Assembly: GCA_027578815.1 (NCBI GenBank)
Contig: JANBTH010000032.1
Location: 1-51,392 of the forward strand
Source: Coemansia sp. RSA 1804
Taxonomy: Eukaryota > Kickxellomycota > Kickxellomycetes > Kickxellales > Kickxellaceae
DNA: 51,392 nt
Direction: 5' to 3'
Of this stretch, positions 10,742 to 23,800 are shown piece after piece. Position numbers and translations under genes: made by a program. The notes below the pieces were generated by a model. It made no database searches. It was not told the DNA's origin and worked only from the letters and a program-made list of their open reading frames with translations. How positions within the stretch are numbered: position 1 is the stretch's first letter; each line of letters begins with the position of its first letter.

Positions 10742-12625
10742 TTAAGAACCCCAATAGTAAACTATTATAAATAATAATAACCAAACTATATCAACGAAAT
10801 GCCAATATATAATACCTAATTCTAAATTAACATGGTGAGTATCAGTAAAATGATTTTTTAAAGCACGATTTAAAGCTATAATTAAAAAAGTATTACCCAT
10901 TAAAACATGAATAGCATGTAAACCAGTTAAACCATAAAAAATATTACCATAAATACCATCTGCAAAAGTAAAAGGAGCATAATAATATTCAATTACTTGA
11001 TAACCAGTAAATATAGAAGCTAAAATAATAGTTAATAATAAAGATATTTTAAAATTAAATTTATTACCTTCTATTAAAGCATAATGAGCCCAAGTAACTG
11101 TGGCCATATCTCCAATAATATATATAAAAATCTGAATATATTATTCTTGTATTTTATATTTATTATATTTTTCATAAAATAATTTAATATAAATTTTAAA
11201 TTATTTTTTTTTTGAATATTAATATAAAATCTTAGAAAAATTATTTATAATTTTTGAGATTTCGACTGAACATTAAGCCCAAAATATTAATAATTATTTT
11301 TGAACCTATCGATGAACCAGTCTGTTGCGATTATAATATAACCGATAGTCTTAAAATCAGATTTATTTCGTTGACTATTTTCATCAATATTGCCAAGTTT
11401 ATAAAAAATATTAATATAAACTTCCATATGGCATAAAATAATAAATTTTATTATTTTATGGACTATATAATATAAAATATTATTTATGTATTAAGAAAAA
11501 TATATATTAAATAATTTTTAATTTATAATACATAGTAGGATGAATATATGGTTTTACTAATTTTATTAAATCAATTAAAGTTGATTTAGGTATATATAAA
11601 TTATATTGATTAACTATACCTGTTTTATGAATAGAAGTATTTAAATTATATTTAATTTTTAAAATATTAGCTAAATATTGAATTTCTTTTAAAGTAAAAC
11701 AATTAGTACAAAATTTTAAACCTCGATTTTTATATAAAGATCCATCATCCATAATCCATATAGCTAATGCCATTGGAGATAAATAAAAATCTAAAAATTT
11801 TGGTATTATTTTACGTTTTTCAGGATAAAATCCATCATATATCCAATTAAATGAACTATAAGTATATGTTCTAAATCTATATATATAACGTAATTTACCA
11901 TTTATTCCTAATCTAGTTTGAATAATAGGTAGTTGAGATTTACTATAACCTAAAGAACTAATAATTTGATGTAACCAAAGTAAATATTCCCCATTAAATT
12001 TTTCTTGATAAAAAGCAAAACGTGAACCATTACCATCTTTTTCCATAGAACCATCACCTAATAAAGAACCAATTAAAATAGATAAAATATTATAATTATG
12101 AGGACCTATTCTTTTTAAAGATGGAACTCTGGTATGGTTAAATGGTAATATAGTACTTAATATAAATAAATCATTTATATTATATTTCAGGCAAACACCT
12201 GATGATAAAAGAATAATTGTATTTAATAATGGTAAACCAAAAGGATTTATACTATTTATACCAAAAGGAGGCCAATTACTACCTAATTCGATAGAAGGTG
12301 CTAATGATGAATGAAAATAAGTCCAAAATAAAGAAAAAAATAAGAAAATTTCAGAAAATAAAAATATGTAAAATCCTATTTTTATACCATTTTGTACTTT
12401 AAATGTATGATGACCTAAAAAAGTACTTTCTATTATAACATCTTTCCACCATAGAATCATACATAATAATAATGTAATTAATCCTATTTTAATTATATAA
12501 TTAAAATATCCTTGAAATATAAAAACTGAACCTACTGTTATTATAAATAAAGAAAAAGATGTTATAAATGGCCAAGGACTTAATTCAACTAAATGATAAG
12601 GTTGAGGATATTTATATAATTTCAT
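10742..12625 (-). CDS. cox3: Cytochrome c oxidase subunit 3, two exons
   Basis: Exon 1 is 12625-12197 and exon 2 is 11104-10742. The junction LLSSG + ATVTWAHYALIEG restores the conserved SSGATVTWAHH block. Other landmarks are YPQPYHLVELSPWP at the N-terminus, WWKDVIIEST, HFVDIVWLLLFIIVYYWGS at the C-terminus. Total is about 264 residues, normal for Cox3, a seven-helix core subunit of complex IV. The 5' exon ends in T and the intron ends in G. It lies between nad2 and atp6. Confidence 0.97.
11105..12196 (-). mobile_element. Group I intron of cox3
   Basis: Intron between TCATCAGGT and GCCACAGTT. It has a fused HEG in its 5' part and a ~400-nt non-coding 3' core. Confidence 0.88.
11507..12196 (-). 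CDS. LAGLIDADG homing endonuclease of the cox3 intron
   Basis: About 230 intron-encoded residues continuous with cox3 exon 1. Starting near RIGPHNYNILSILIGSLLGDG (motif 1, intact), with ALAIWIMDDGSLYKNRG as motif 2 (both acidic residues present) and the family ending LVKPYIHPTMYYKLKII. It looks complete and potentially active. It resembles segments A and C of the composite cox2 HEG (RIGPHNKQIIS, SVIIGSLLGDG, VLPYIHPNMLYKI). Confidence 0.92.
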   Translation of the reverse strand, partial: VCLKYNINDLFILSTILPFNHTRVPSLKRIGPHNYNILSILIGSLLGDGSMEKDGNGSRFAFYQEKFNGEYLLWLHQIISSLGYSKSQLPIIQTRLGINGKLRYIYRFRTYTYSSFNWIYDGFYPEKRKIIPKFLDFYLSPMALAIWIMDDGSLYKNRGLKFCTNCFTLKEIQYLANILKIKYNLNTSIHKTGIVNQYNLYIPKSTLIDLIKLVKPYIHPTMYYKLKII

Positions 12626-13051
12626 TATTAAAAATTAAAAAAAAAGTATTATTTTATATAAATATTTTTCATTAAATAAAAATATATATATAAAATATAT
12701 TTAATTTTAGAATTATTTCTTACAATGTGTATATAATATTAAATATTTATAAAGGTTTATTATAAAAATAAAAATAACTTATTTTTATTTTTTTTTTATT
12801 ATATATTTTATATTAAAATTATAATTTAAATTTTATATTTGATTTTTTTTTACAAAAAATTTTTTTTTATATTTATATTATTGTCATATTTATAAAAAAA
12901 TTATTTATATATATTTAAAATATTAAGAGATAAAAATTTATTTTTTTTATTTTTTATTTCTATTTTATTATCTTTTAAATTATTAAAAATTATTTCTTTT
13001 ATAATTAAAAAACCTCCTTATATACACATTTACAATATATTAATTTTTTTT
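12626..13051. other. AT-rich spacer between nad2 and cox3
   Basis: No assignable gene. On the minus strand an AAGGAGG (13013-13019) is followed by a ~36-codon Lys/Asn/Ile-rich frame without a standard ATG; composition alone could produce it. Confidence 0.4.
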
Positions 13052-14533
13052 TTAATTAAGAATAAAAAGATTAAAAGTTTCTGACATATTAAATTTTAAA
13101 AATAAAATATAAAATAGAATAAAAGAAGTTATAATAGCAATAAAATTATTTATAGTAAAATTACCTGTAATAAAATTAGATATATTAGTTTTAATGTTAA
13201 AAAAATCAAAATGAGAAATTTTAATAATTCTTAAATAATAAGAAGCAGTAATAACACTTGTTATCACAGCAATAAAAGTTAAAAAATAATAACCAAAATG
13301 AATTGATTGAAAAAGAATATCTAATTTACCAAAAAAACCTATAAAAGGGGGTATACCTGCAAAAGAAAAAAAAGTAATCATTAAAGAAAAACTTAATAAA
13401 GGATTAAAAGTTAATAAACTTTGAAATTGATTAATAATTTCAATATTAAAATATCTGTTAAGATTCATAATAATTAAAAATATATTAATAGAAGTAAAAG
13501 TATATTGTATAATAAAAAAAAGAACAGATTCTAAACTAGATGATTCTAATATACTATAACTTAATAAAATAAAACCTATTTGTGAAATACTACTATAACT
13601 TAATAATCTTTTAATTCTATATTGACTTAAACCTAAAATACTACCTATAATTAAAGAACCAAATGAAGATAATATAAAAATATAATTAGAACCTGTTATA
13701 TATTTAAACATTTCAGTATTTAAAATACCAATAATTATAATAAAACTAATTTTAGGTAAAATAGAAATCCATGATGTAACTATAGTAGGTACTCCATCAT
13801 AAACATCGGGTGACCAATTATGAAAAGGAACAGCACCTATTTTAAATAATAAACCAGATAAAATAAAAATAAAACCAATTAAAAGTCCTTTTTCTATAAA
13901 AAAAATAAAATTAAATATAGATTTTTTATCTATACCTGTATTTATAAAAATATTTATATCTATAAAATTTGTTAGACCTATATTACTTAATATAATTACT
14001 ATACCAGTTAATATAAAAGTACTTGTGAAAATACCTAAAAGTAAATATTTTAAACCAGCTTTAATACCTGTTTGATTATCTTTATTTATACCTAATTGTT
14101 CAGAATTTATATTATATAATGAAGATATTATATATAATGGAAAACTAACTAATTCTATTGATAAAAATAATGATATAGTATCATTAGATTCTATTAACAT
14201 AATCATTCCTAATATACATATTAATGTTAATAAATTATATTCACTTGATTTTAAAATATTACCTTTTATAACATTATTTTCACCTAAAATATTTATTATA
14301 AAACTACTTAAAAATATTAATATTTTTATAAAAAATAATAACTTAGTTACTTGATAAAGATTACTATACATAAATAAACTTACACCATTATTATATATAA
14401 TAATATTACCAATTATACTTTCCATAAGAAAATAAAAATAACTAATAAATAATAAATTTATTCTATTTATACACATAGATGATAAAAATTCACCACCTAT
14501 TAATAATATTATAAAAATTGTACCTATTAACAT
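13052..14533 (-). CDS. nad2: NADH dehydrogenase subunit 2
   Basis: 493 residues, intron-free. Typical Nad2 blocks are GLKYLLLGIFTSTFILTG, KIGAVPFHNWSPDVYDGVP and RLLSYSSISQIGFILLSYS, plus FAGIPPFIGFFGKLDI near residues 385-400. It is an antiporter-like, proton-translocating membrane subunit of complex I. It lies between cox1 and cox3. In many fungi nad2 abuts nad3, but here nad3 is 31 kb away. A strong hairpin precedes the start codon (14574-14610). Confidence 0.97.
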   Translation of the reverse strand: MLIGTIFIILLIGGEFLSSMCINRINLLFISYFYFLMESIIGNIIIYNNGVSLFMYSNLYQVTKLLFFIKILIFLSSFIINILGENNVIKGNILKSSEYNLLTLICILGMIMLIESNDTISLFLSIELVSFPLYIISSLYNINSEQLGINKDNQTGIKAGLKYLLLGIFTSTFILTGIVIILSNIGLTNFIDINIFINTGIDKKSIFNFIFFIEKGLLIGFIFILSGLLFKIGAVPFHNWSPDVYDGVPTIVTSWISILPKISFIIIIGILNTEMFKYITGSNYIFILSSFGSLIIGSILGLSQYRIKRLLSYSSISQIGFILLSYSILESSSLESVLFFIIQYTFTSINIFLIIMNLNRYFNIEIINQFQSLLTFNPLLSFSLMITFFSFAGIPPFIGFFGKLDILFQSIHFGYYFLTFIAVITSVITASYYLRIIKISHFDFFNIKTNISNFITGNFTINNFIAIITSFILFYILFLKFNMSETFNLFILN

Positions 14534-14573
14534 TGTTTATTTTTTAATTAATTTACCCATTTTATGAGTATTT

Positions 14574-14610
14574 ATGACATTATATTCAAATATTTTGAAT
14601 ATAATGTCAT
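14574..14610. promoter_or_regulatory. Perfect 17-bp hairpin in the cox1-nad2 spacer
   Basis: Arms ATGACATTATATTCAAA (14574-14590) and its exact complement (14594-14610) enclose a 3-nt loop TAT. It lies 40 nt upstream of the nad2 ATG and 240 nt below the cox1 stop. It could be an RNA-processing or 3'-end signal between the two mRNAs; function is inferred. The rest of the spacer (14534-14851) shows nothing else. Confidence 0.7.
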
Positions 14611-14851
14611 TTTTTTATATATATTTTTTTATTAATAATTAAATATTAAAATATGTTAGATCTTCTTAAAATAAAGTTTTAAATTTTTTTTAATATAAAA
14701 AAAAAACTATCTTTTTATTTACCATAAAATATATAATTAAAAAAAATTAAAATTTAATTTTTTTTAAATAAGATTAATTATAAAAATTAAAAATTATAAA
14801 TAATTTATTAACTTTTATTTAATTACAAAGAAAGAAAAAATTTTTTTAGAA

Positions 14852-17800
14852 TTATTTTTTATAAAATGTTAATTTTGGTAATTCTTCAATATAATGTATT
14901 GGTGTTGGTGAAGGTAAAATCCATTCTAAATAAGGTGAAGAATAAGTAGAAATAAAAGTTAAAGGAGATGAATTTATAGAAAAATTAAAAATTTCTAAAT
15001 CATTCCAATAATTATTATCTACTAATTCAACAGATATTAATTGATCATATAACATATATAAAAAAATTATTGTACTTAAAACTGAAATTAATGATCCATA
15101 TGATGAAATTACATTCCATTCTAAGAATGCATCAGGATAATCCGGTATTCTACGTGGCATACCAGCCAATCCTAAGAAATGTTGAGGAAAAAATGTTAAG
15201 TTTACACCTACAAAAAGAGTCCAAAAATGGATTCTTCCTAATATTTCATCATATGATCTACCAATTATTTTAGGTGACCAATAATAAAAACCAGCAAATA
15301 ATGAAAATACAGCACCCATTGATAATACATAATGAAAATGAGCAACGACGAAGTACGTTAAAGTTAATCCATATTACTATGGGGGTCGGACTATCTCTTT
15401 ATTAATAGAACAATTTACTATTAATATATTGCGTATAGTCTCTACAGATCCTATTATAGAACCCACGGGATAGCTTTTAATATAGTCGTTTAATATAAGT
15501 CTTATATATTTATTAAAAATTTCCCCGTTCGCAAATAACTTATTATTTTATTTTTTATTATTTACGGATAATTTATAATCAATTTGATTATAAATTATCA
15601 TAGCAATATTACTCAAAGACACAAATTTTATATTTTAATCTTTTATATTAAAACTTTCTAACCATTTATTATAAGAAATTAATTTATTACCTAATAAAGG
15701 ATAATGTTTAAAATGATTAATTAAATTATTATTAGCAATAGCTCCACCTATAGAGATTCTATAATATATAAATTTACTATTTTTTTCTTGTTTATAGCTT
15801 ATTTTATGATTACTATTAAAGTACACTTTAATAGCTTTTAATATATATTCATCTAAATTTTGTCCTATATTAAATTGTCTTTTTTTTATAAAATCTGTTT
15901 TATATTTTATAATTGAAAAATTACCTTCTGCTTCTATAAAACCGCTTAACCAACCATTAAAATAAGAAGGTATTATAAAATTATTATTAAAATTATTTAT
16001 TAAATAATTTTGTTTATCAAATTTTAAATCTTTTTCATTTAAATATTTTTCTAAATCTCTATTTTCTAAATATTTTTTTAAAAATTCTAATTGGCATATT
16101 TTTCTACTAGTTAATAATGGATATTTATCTAGTATATTTATAATTTTAATAATATCTTTTTTTGATTCTATATACCATATTACATATTTATTTTTTCTTT
16201 CTATAGATATTTTTCCGACTCCTATATATTGTTTAAGATAATTTAACATTTTATAATTATTTTCAAGATTTTTTAAAGCTATAAATATTTTTATTCTAAT
16301 TGTTTTATTTGATTTATCATAAAAAACTGTAATACATCCATCACCATCTAATAATCCTACAAAAAATTGTTTAAGATATTCTTGATTATGTGTGATAGAG
16401 TATTTTATTTCTAACTGTTTCTTATAATTTTCTTTATTTAAAGTATTTAATATAATAAAATTTAGTATAAAATTACTATCATGAAGACTCGTATCAATAC
16501 TAGCATTTGCTAATACTATTCCAGTAAACCCACCAATAGTGAATAAAGCTAAGAATCCCATACAAAATAACATAGGTGTAAATAATCTAATAGATCCACC
16601 ATACATAGTTGATAACCAAGAGAATACTTTAATACCAGTTGGTAAACCAATCATCATTGAAGCGGCACTAAAGTAGGCTCTAGTCGTTTATCTTTAATAA
16701 ACATGGACTTTATCTTAGTCCCGCTAAACGGGACCTCAAGCGTTAATCAAGTTATAATTTTAACTTGGTTTTATTTAATAATAATAGTCTCTGAAAATCT
16801 CAATAGGAAAAAATTTTAAATTTTATTTTCTTAGATCCTCTAAAGATCTTTTTAATTTATAAATATTATTTAATCCTTTTATAGTTAAATGTTCTTTTCT
16901 TTGTATAATTCTATAAGCTTTACGCCATTTAAAAAATTGTACATATTTAGAAGAATTTAAATGAAAATGATCAAAATATTCCATAACTTTTGGTGCTGTT
17001 TTAAAATTAGTTGAATTCCAACAAAATATATTACCATTATTAAAATAATTTAAATTTCCACCCTTAAATTCATCATTAATGAGTTTCAGAGCTAAATAAT
17101 TTTTTTGATTAATTTTAAATTCTAATCTTATATTTTTACCTAATTTATGTGTTTTACTCGCAGAGCAGGTTATACAAAAACATCCTTCTGCATCAGTAAA
17201 ACCAGCTAACCAATATGTTTTTAATATATTTATTTGAACAGGAGGTAAAATTACGATAGAGTATTGTAGATCATAAAAATGTGTTTTCAATTGTTTTATC
17301 TTATTTTTAGTGACGAACTTCCCATTTATCAGAGTTAAAACTTTTATTAAACCTTTTGAATGTCTTAAACTATATTTATAGGCTTTTTTATCCTTTATTT
17401 TATATATATTTCCAAAACCTATTCTTTTTTTTATATAATAAGCTAATTGTATATCATTTTTATAAAATATAATTTCTAATCTTTTATCTCCAAAATTACC
17501 ATCACCTTCAATTAAACCAGCTAAATAATAACCAAAATCTTCATCATTTTGAGGATATTTATGTTTCAATAAATGATCAGATATTAATTTTATATTTTCT
17601 TTCTCTTCTTTTATATCATTTAACCATTGATTTTCTACAGGTTGTTCCTTATTTAGAATTTTTCCTAACAGTATAAAACTACTGAGTGGATCTAAATAAT
17701 TTAAATGAAATTTTCCCGAATATAGCTTGATCATATTTGAATATATTTCTATAATCATCGACACTAGTGTATCAACGTCAAGCCCTACAGTATACATGTG

Positions 17801-20800
17801 ATGTTGAACTTTTTTTAATTCAGGACTATATCTTATAATTATGATTTATTAGAATAACCTATAGGATTATTATCAATAATGTATTTATTCATTTTAGTTC
17901 TTAATTTTCTAATTTCTTTAAGTTCAATATGAGATAATGGTTGTTTATTATGAATTAAATCAATAATTTTTGACCATATTAAAAAATTATTTAATTTAGT
18001 AGTTTTTAATTGAAAATTATTAAAATATTCTCTTATTAAAATAGAATTAGAATTTTTATAATCATTACATGATATAGTTAATCTATAAACATTATTTGTT
18101 TTTAATCTTTTATTGATATTTTTTGTATAAAAACTAAATAAAAATAATATATGATTTAATATATTAATATCATCTTTTTGATCTAATATAAATCTACATT
18201 TTACATAATCTATTTTATTTTTATTTTTTTCAATATAAACACTAAAACAACCTTCTGCATCAGTAAAACCACTAATCCAAGAATCTTTTAAAGTAGGTAT
18301 AAATTTTAAATTATTAGTAAAAGGAATATAATCCAAATCGAACCTTTTTAGGTTCAGTTTGGAAAAATCAATTAAACAATTTCTCCATTTACTTAATTGA
18401 TTTATTCTATGATTTAAAGCTAAATTACCATTTAATAATAAATATATAAGTAATAATTCATTATTATTAAAAATTTTATATCTACCATATTTTATATTAT
18501 CTTGTTTATCCTTATGATAATATACTTTACCCATATTTAATGTATTTTTTATACATTCTAATATTTTATAATCCTTTTGTGTAATAATTAAAAATAATCT
18601 ACCTTTATGTTCTAATATAGCACCATCACCTTCAATAAAACCAATTAACCAATATAACCATTGATCATTTTGTTTAAATTCTTGTTTAAAATAAAAACTA
18701 TAAGCTTTCTTAAATAAATCTAAATTATTTTCACGTATAGTCTCTGAGGATCTTTTTTTTATAAAATTTCCTGCTGATTGGATATAATTATTAGCATTTT
18801 TACAATAAAATGTAGCTAATAATGTTGAATCTTTCCAGCCTATAGTGAAATTTATTACCGAAACGTTTCCGTACGGAAGAGCCATCACAAATTGACTCCA
18901 AACAATAAATCCTAATATACCTATTGACATTATCGCATAACATTTATTTATATTTAATTTTTTAATCTATTTGAATTCATCTCCTTACTTATTTCTTTAA
19001 TTTTTAATAATCCTTCATTTGTTAAATGTTTTTTATCTAAAACTAAATATACTACCTTTTTAAAACAATCATAATCTGATTGTTTTAAATTATTTAGACA
19101 ATAAAGTTCAAAATGAGGTATGATATAATTAACTATAGAATTTAAATCTTGAACTATAAAATCACATCTAGAAGTGGATTTATTTAATCTTTCATATACT
19201 TTTCCACTATTAAAAAATTTTATAAATAATTTCATTAACTCTAAATCTTTATCATGTTGAGTAATATGAAATTTTAAATAAACTTTTTCTTTTAATGAAT
19301 AATCTTTAACAGACTGTATATATACACCAAAACCTCCATCACCAGCTATAAATCCTGAAATCCAATAAGGATTTAAATTATCAGGTAATTTAAATATAGG
19401 TTTTTCAGATTTTACAATATTAGGATAAAATATAGATACTTTTTTTGAAACACCTTTATTAATAGATGCATAATTACTTAAAATTTTATTAAATCCTTCA
19501 CTTGTTAAATGTTCTTTATTTAACATAATTTTTATAACTTGTGACCATAAATGAAAATCTTCCATTTTTTTAGAAATTAGAGGATATTTTATAAAATGAG
19601 TTATTATATATTGATCTATTAATTTAGGACTTGTCACTCTAAAAACAACTATATTTTTAGAAGATCTTATATAAATATTACCAGTATTAAAAAATTCTTG
19701 TAATTTATATAATATCCCTTTATCTTTAACATGTAAATTAATCTCAAATGAAGCTCTAATTTTACATTTTTTAGGATTTTTAAAATTCATTATTATAGAA
19801 AAACAACCTTCTGCATCAGTAAAACCTGTAACCCACATGGGATTAAGTAAATTGGAAGATGTACTTAAATTAGATTTTAAAATAAAATTAAAAAATAGTT
19901 TATTATAACAATTAATTGATTTTTCATAACTGTTATTTATAATTTATATTATATTTCTATTTATAAATAATTGGACTATATCTTTATCTAACTATTTTTA
20001 GTAGATTTTCCACGTGTAGTCTCTGAGGAACCTTGATAAATTAATAAAAAATTATCTAAGTTTCCTGCTGATTATCCATTGTAATATCTTTAAGATTTTC
20101 ACCTTATTTATTATTATAAAAACGGTACTTAAAGCTTTAGAATTTTCTAACATATAGTGAAATTTTTTATTAAATATTTACATATTTAAATGGCCTACGC
20201 TTGACCATTCCTAAATACGATTTTTTAATCAACTATAAGTTGAAACCATTATAAAATGGTAAATTGGACTATCTCTTTATTAATAAAAATTATTTTACAT
20301 ATTTATTCCACTTCGTCAAGAAATAATTCCAAGCTTTTCCTAATACAGAATTTTCTGTATTACGGTAAGCTTTTAAAGATTTTAATTCATAATATTTAGG
20401 AATCAATTTTATTCTAGCATGTTTAGCAGATCTTAAAGGATATAATGTAAAATAATTTAATAATTTATTAATTTCTTCTTTTCTATAAACCATCCATTTA
20501 AATGCTTCAGCTGATTTTAATATATATATTTTACCACCATATAAATCTACTAAAGGATCTAATAATAGTTTATTTTTTTGAGAAGCAGTAATAAATAATT
20601 GATCAGATTTTAAATTTAAATAAATACTACCATCACTATCAATAAATCCACTTAACCATCCATTATTATATTCTAATGGTTTAGGTTGTATTAAATTAAT
20701 ATCATATTTTATACATATTTTATTTAATTGATATAATCTAGTTGGATTTCGGATCAGTCCGTTTACGGAACTGATCAATTTTATTAAACCTTCTTTATGA

Positions 20801-23800
20801 TGTAATCTATATCTTAAATGATTAACACCAGCTCTTAATTTTACTGCACCTCCAAATTTATCTTTTATTTGATATAAACAATTTTTATCTCGTAATTCCA
20901 TAGTTATTTCTAAATTAGCATAACCTTTTTTGGATAATTGAAAACAACCATCTCCATCAATTAAACCAGCTAACCATTCATTAAATGAATTGGAATTTGA
21001 AGAAGAAGAATAATTTATATTTTTTTGTATAATATTTTTATTCGAAACCTTAAATATAATGTCTTTGAATATTATTATTAATTTATTTTTTATTAATAAC
21101 AAGCGTATAGCCTCTGAAATTCCTACTCGTATGCTTAACCAACAGTTTATTACCGTCGATTTGATAGACATAATTATCTGTCGTACTTTGGTTATTTGCG
21201 GGTCATAAGAAATAATCAATTTTTTTACTTCCATCATATAGTATTTGATGAATTTAACATTTATTAATATACAGGCATTATAAATTATATCTTTATTAAA
21301 AATTTTATAAAAATAAAAACGACTTATTTGTATAGTAATTGTATTATTAACTCTTATTTTCCTGCATATAGCTTGTTGCAATGAATAAATTTTATTCATG
21401 GGGCCATTTTGACCAAAGATAGGTTTATTTGAAAATGTAGATATAATTTGACTTACAATACCAAATCCTGGTATAATAATTATATAAACTTCTGGATGTA
21501 TTTTTTATATTATAAAATATAAAAAATGGACTATATCTTTATCTACTATATTTATTCATATTTTTTCCATTTTTTATAAAAATATTCCCAACTTTTATTT
21601 AAATTAGTATTTAATAAAGCTTTATGTGCTTTAAGATCTTTTAGTTCATAAAATTTATAAACTAAATGAAGTCTGTTTTTTTTAGCTGATTTAGATGGAT
21701 ATTCTTTAAAATATTCAATTAATTTTAAGATATCTTCTTTTTTAGTAATATACCATTTAAATGATTGAGAACTACCTTTATCAATATAAATATATCCTCC
21801 GTAAATATTTACTAAAGGTTGTAATAATTCAACTGTTTTTTGACTAATACTTATTGATAATTGTATATTTGTTTTATTAATAGTAATTGTTCCATCACTA
21901 TCAAAAAATCCTGATAACCAACCATTATTATAATTTAATATAGAAGGATATATTAAATTTATATTATATTTATCACATATTTTACTTAATTGAATTAATT
22001 TATAAGAATTTCTTATATGACCATTTACATCATTAATTAATCTTAATAATCCTTCTTTATGATGTAATCTATATCTAACTGCTTTAGTACCTGATCTTAA
22101 TTTTATAGATCCACCATAGATATTTTTAATAATTTGTAAAGCATGTTCATCTCTAATATCCATAGTTATTTCTAGAGAAGCATAACCTTTTTTAGATAAT
22201 TGAAAACATCCATCACCATCAATTAAACCAGCTAACCATTCATTTTTAGAACTATTATTAATTTTAGTAGATAACAAACGTATAGTCTCTGAAATTCCTA
22301 CTAACGTGCTAAGCGTTTTGGTTATTTGCGAATTATTATATTTTAATAAAATTTTTACATAAGAGGTATTTTTAAAAAAATAACTTATTCTTAATGTACT
22401 TATTAAATTTATTGTAAATTTCTCGCTTATAGTTTGTTTTTTTAAATAATTTTTATGAAAATTATTTAAAGGCCATCCTTGACCAAAGAACCAAAAAAGA
22501 TGTTGATATAATATAGGATCACCACCTCCAGCTGGATCAAAGAATGAACTATTAAAGTTTCTATCAGTTAAAAGCATTGTAATACCCTTTTTTATTAATT
22601 TACTGAACTAGGTTTCATGACTCCGCAAAATCTATTTATAGATTTCCCGTGTCTCAAAAATTAAAAAATCTATATTATAATTTTCTAATTTAAGGTAAAT
22701 AAGCCATCACGAAAGTGATGAGTTGGACTATATTTTATTAATCTAAATTATAAAAATTTTGTAAATGATCCCAATTAAAAATAGTTCCGGTATCAATGAT
22801 ACCGGATTTAATAGAAATTATACTATCTATATTTTCTTTATGTTTTAATCGATCTGATTTAAAATAATTTAAAACTTTTAATCAGTCCGAACAGCCTAGC
22901 TGTTCAGTTCCAAATAAAGGAAATGTATTTAAATAATTTTCTAAAACTAAATTCCCCTTTAAACTTGTTGTTCTTAATCTATATTCAGGGTTAGATTTAT
23001 CAATTCTGATGCCTTTTACTGAACAAAGTAAGAAATTAACAATAGCCTCTAAAAAATATAAATTATTTCTATCATTATGATTATTTTGCCTTTGAGTTAA
23101 TTCAAATTTACAATCTACTCTAGAATATTTAGAATTTATTGTAGTTCTTACAGAAAAATGACCATCAGCATCAATAAAATCAGCTAACCAAGCATTAGAA
23201 TTTAAAGGATTATTATTTAAAGATTTTTTAGGAATATAAATATCTTTGAACCGTTGATTTAGCCAATCAATTAAATTATATAAAGCATTAATTTTGGGAG
23301 TTCTCATATTACCATTAATTAATAAAGTAACTGTTAATAATCCTTCATAACTATTTATGCTTAAAATATAAGCATTTACTCCTTTTTTTTTCGATAAATC
23401 GATCCATTTTTTAATTATTTTTGAATTATTAACGCTAATGGTAAATTTTTTAAATTAAATATAATTTGTATACTAGGATAATTAAATTTTCCTTTAATAG
23501 ATCTTTCAGTTTTTGGAACTATTATTGTACCATCTCTTTCTATTAAATCCGCTAAATAAGAACCCAGCTTTAGCTGATATAAATCTTTATAAAATATATT
23601 TTTATTTATTTTTATTTGAGTTAAAGATAAAAATTTACAACAGATTAATTTCAGCGTATAGTCTCTAGGGATTCCCTTTAAATTATAATTTAAAGGGTTT
23701 CCTACTGATTGTGTTAGATTAAAATTTAAAAAATCTAACAGTTCCCAGAATATAGCTGATTTTAAAGCCGGTAGTATTAGTTTACCGGCAAGTACAGGAA

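Larger units (their letters stand above)
17804..18894 (-). mobile_element. cox1 intron 8 (group I)
   Basis: Between ATTGTTTGGAGT and CATCACATG (conserved WSHHMYTVG). The base before CATCAC is A, not G. The core strand AAGATATAGTCC (minus) is near plus 17823-17834. Confidence 0.8.
20218..21411 (-). mobile_element. cox1 intron 6 (group I)
   Basis: Between ATCTTTGGT and the mini-exon TATTTAGGAATGGT; the intron ends in G. The core strand AAGAGATAGTCC (minus) is at plus 20268-20279. Confidence 0.87.
22587..23783 (-). mobile_element. cox1 intron 4 (group I)
   Basis: Between GTACTTGCCGGT and GGTATTACAATG; the intron ends in G. The sequence GGACTATATTTTATT (plus, near 22725) marks the core, and a CATCAC/GTGATG stem lies at 22704-22719. 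Confidence 0.85.
22738..23783 (-). pseudogene. Broken LAGLIDADG endonuclease, cox1 intron 4
   Basis: The fused frame (MKSPGLGWHKLP in the exon) shows YLADLIERDGTIIVP, a worn first motif (compare YLAGLTEGDGTIVTP in intron 1), and stops at 23415. A second frame from 23307 carries MRTPKINALYNLIDW and the second motif WLADFIDADGHFSV, then stops at 22882 after FPLFGTEQLGCSD. The final block IFNWDHLQNFYNL survives near 22745-22785 in another frame. Two short GC-rich palindromes (22786-22806 and 22889-22905) interrupt the C-terminal part. The gene is clearly dead. Confidence 0.88.
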
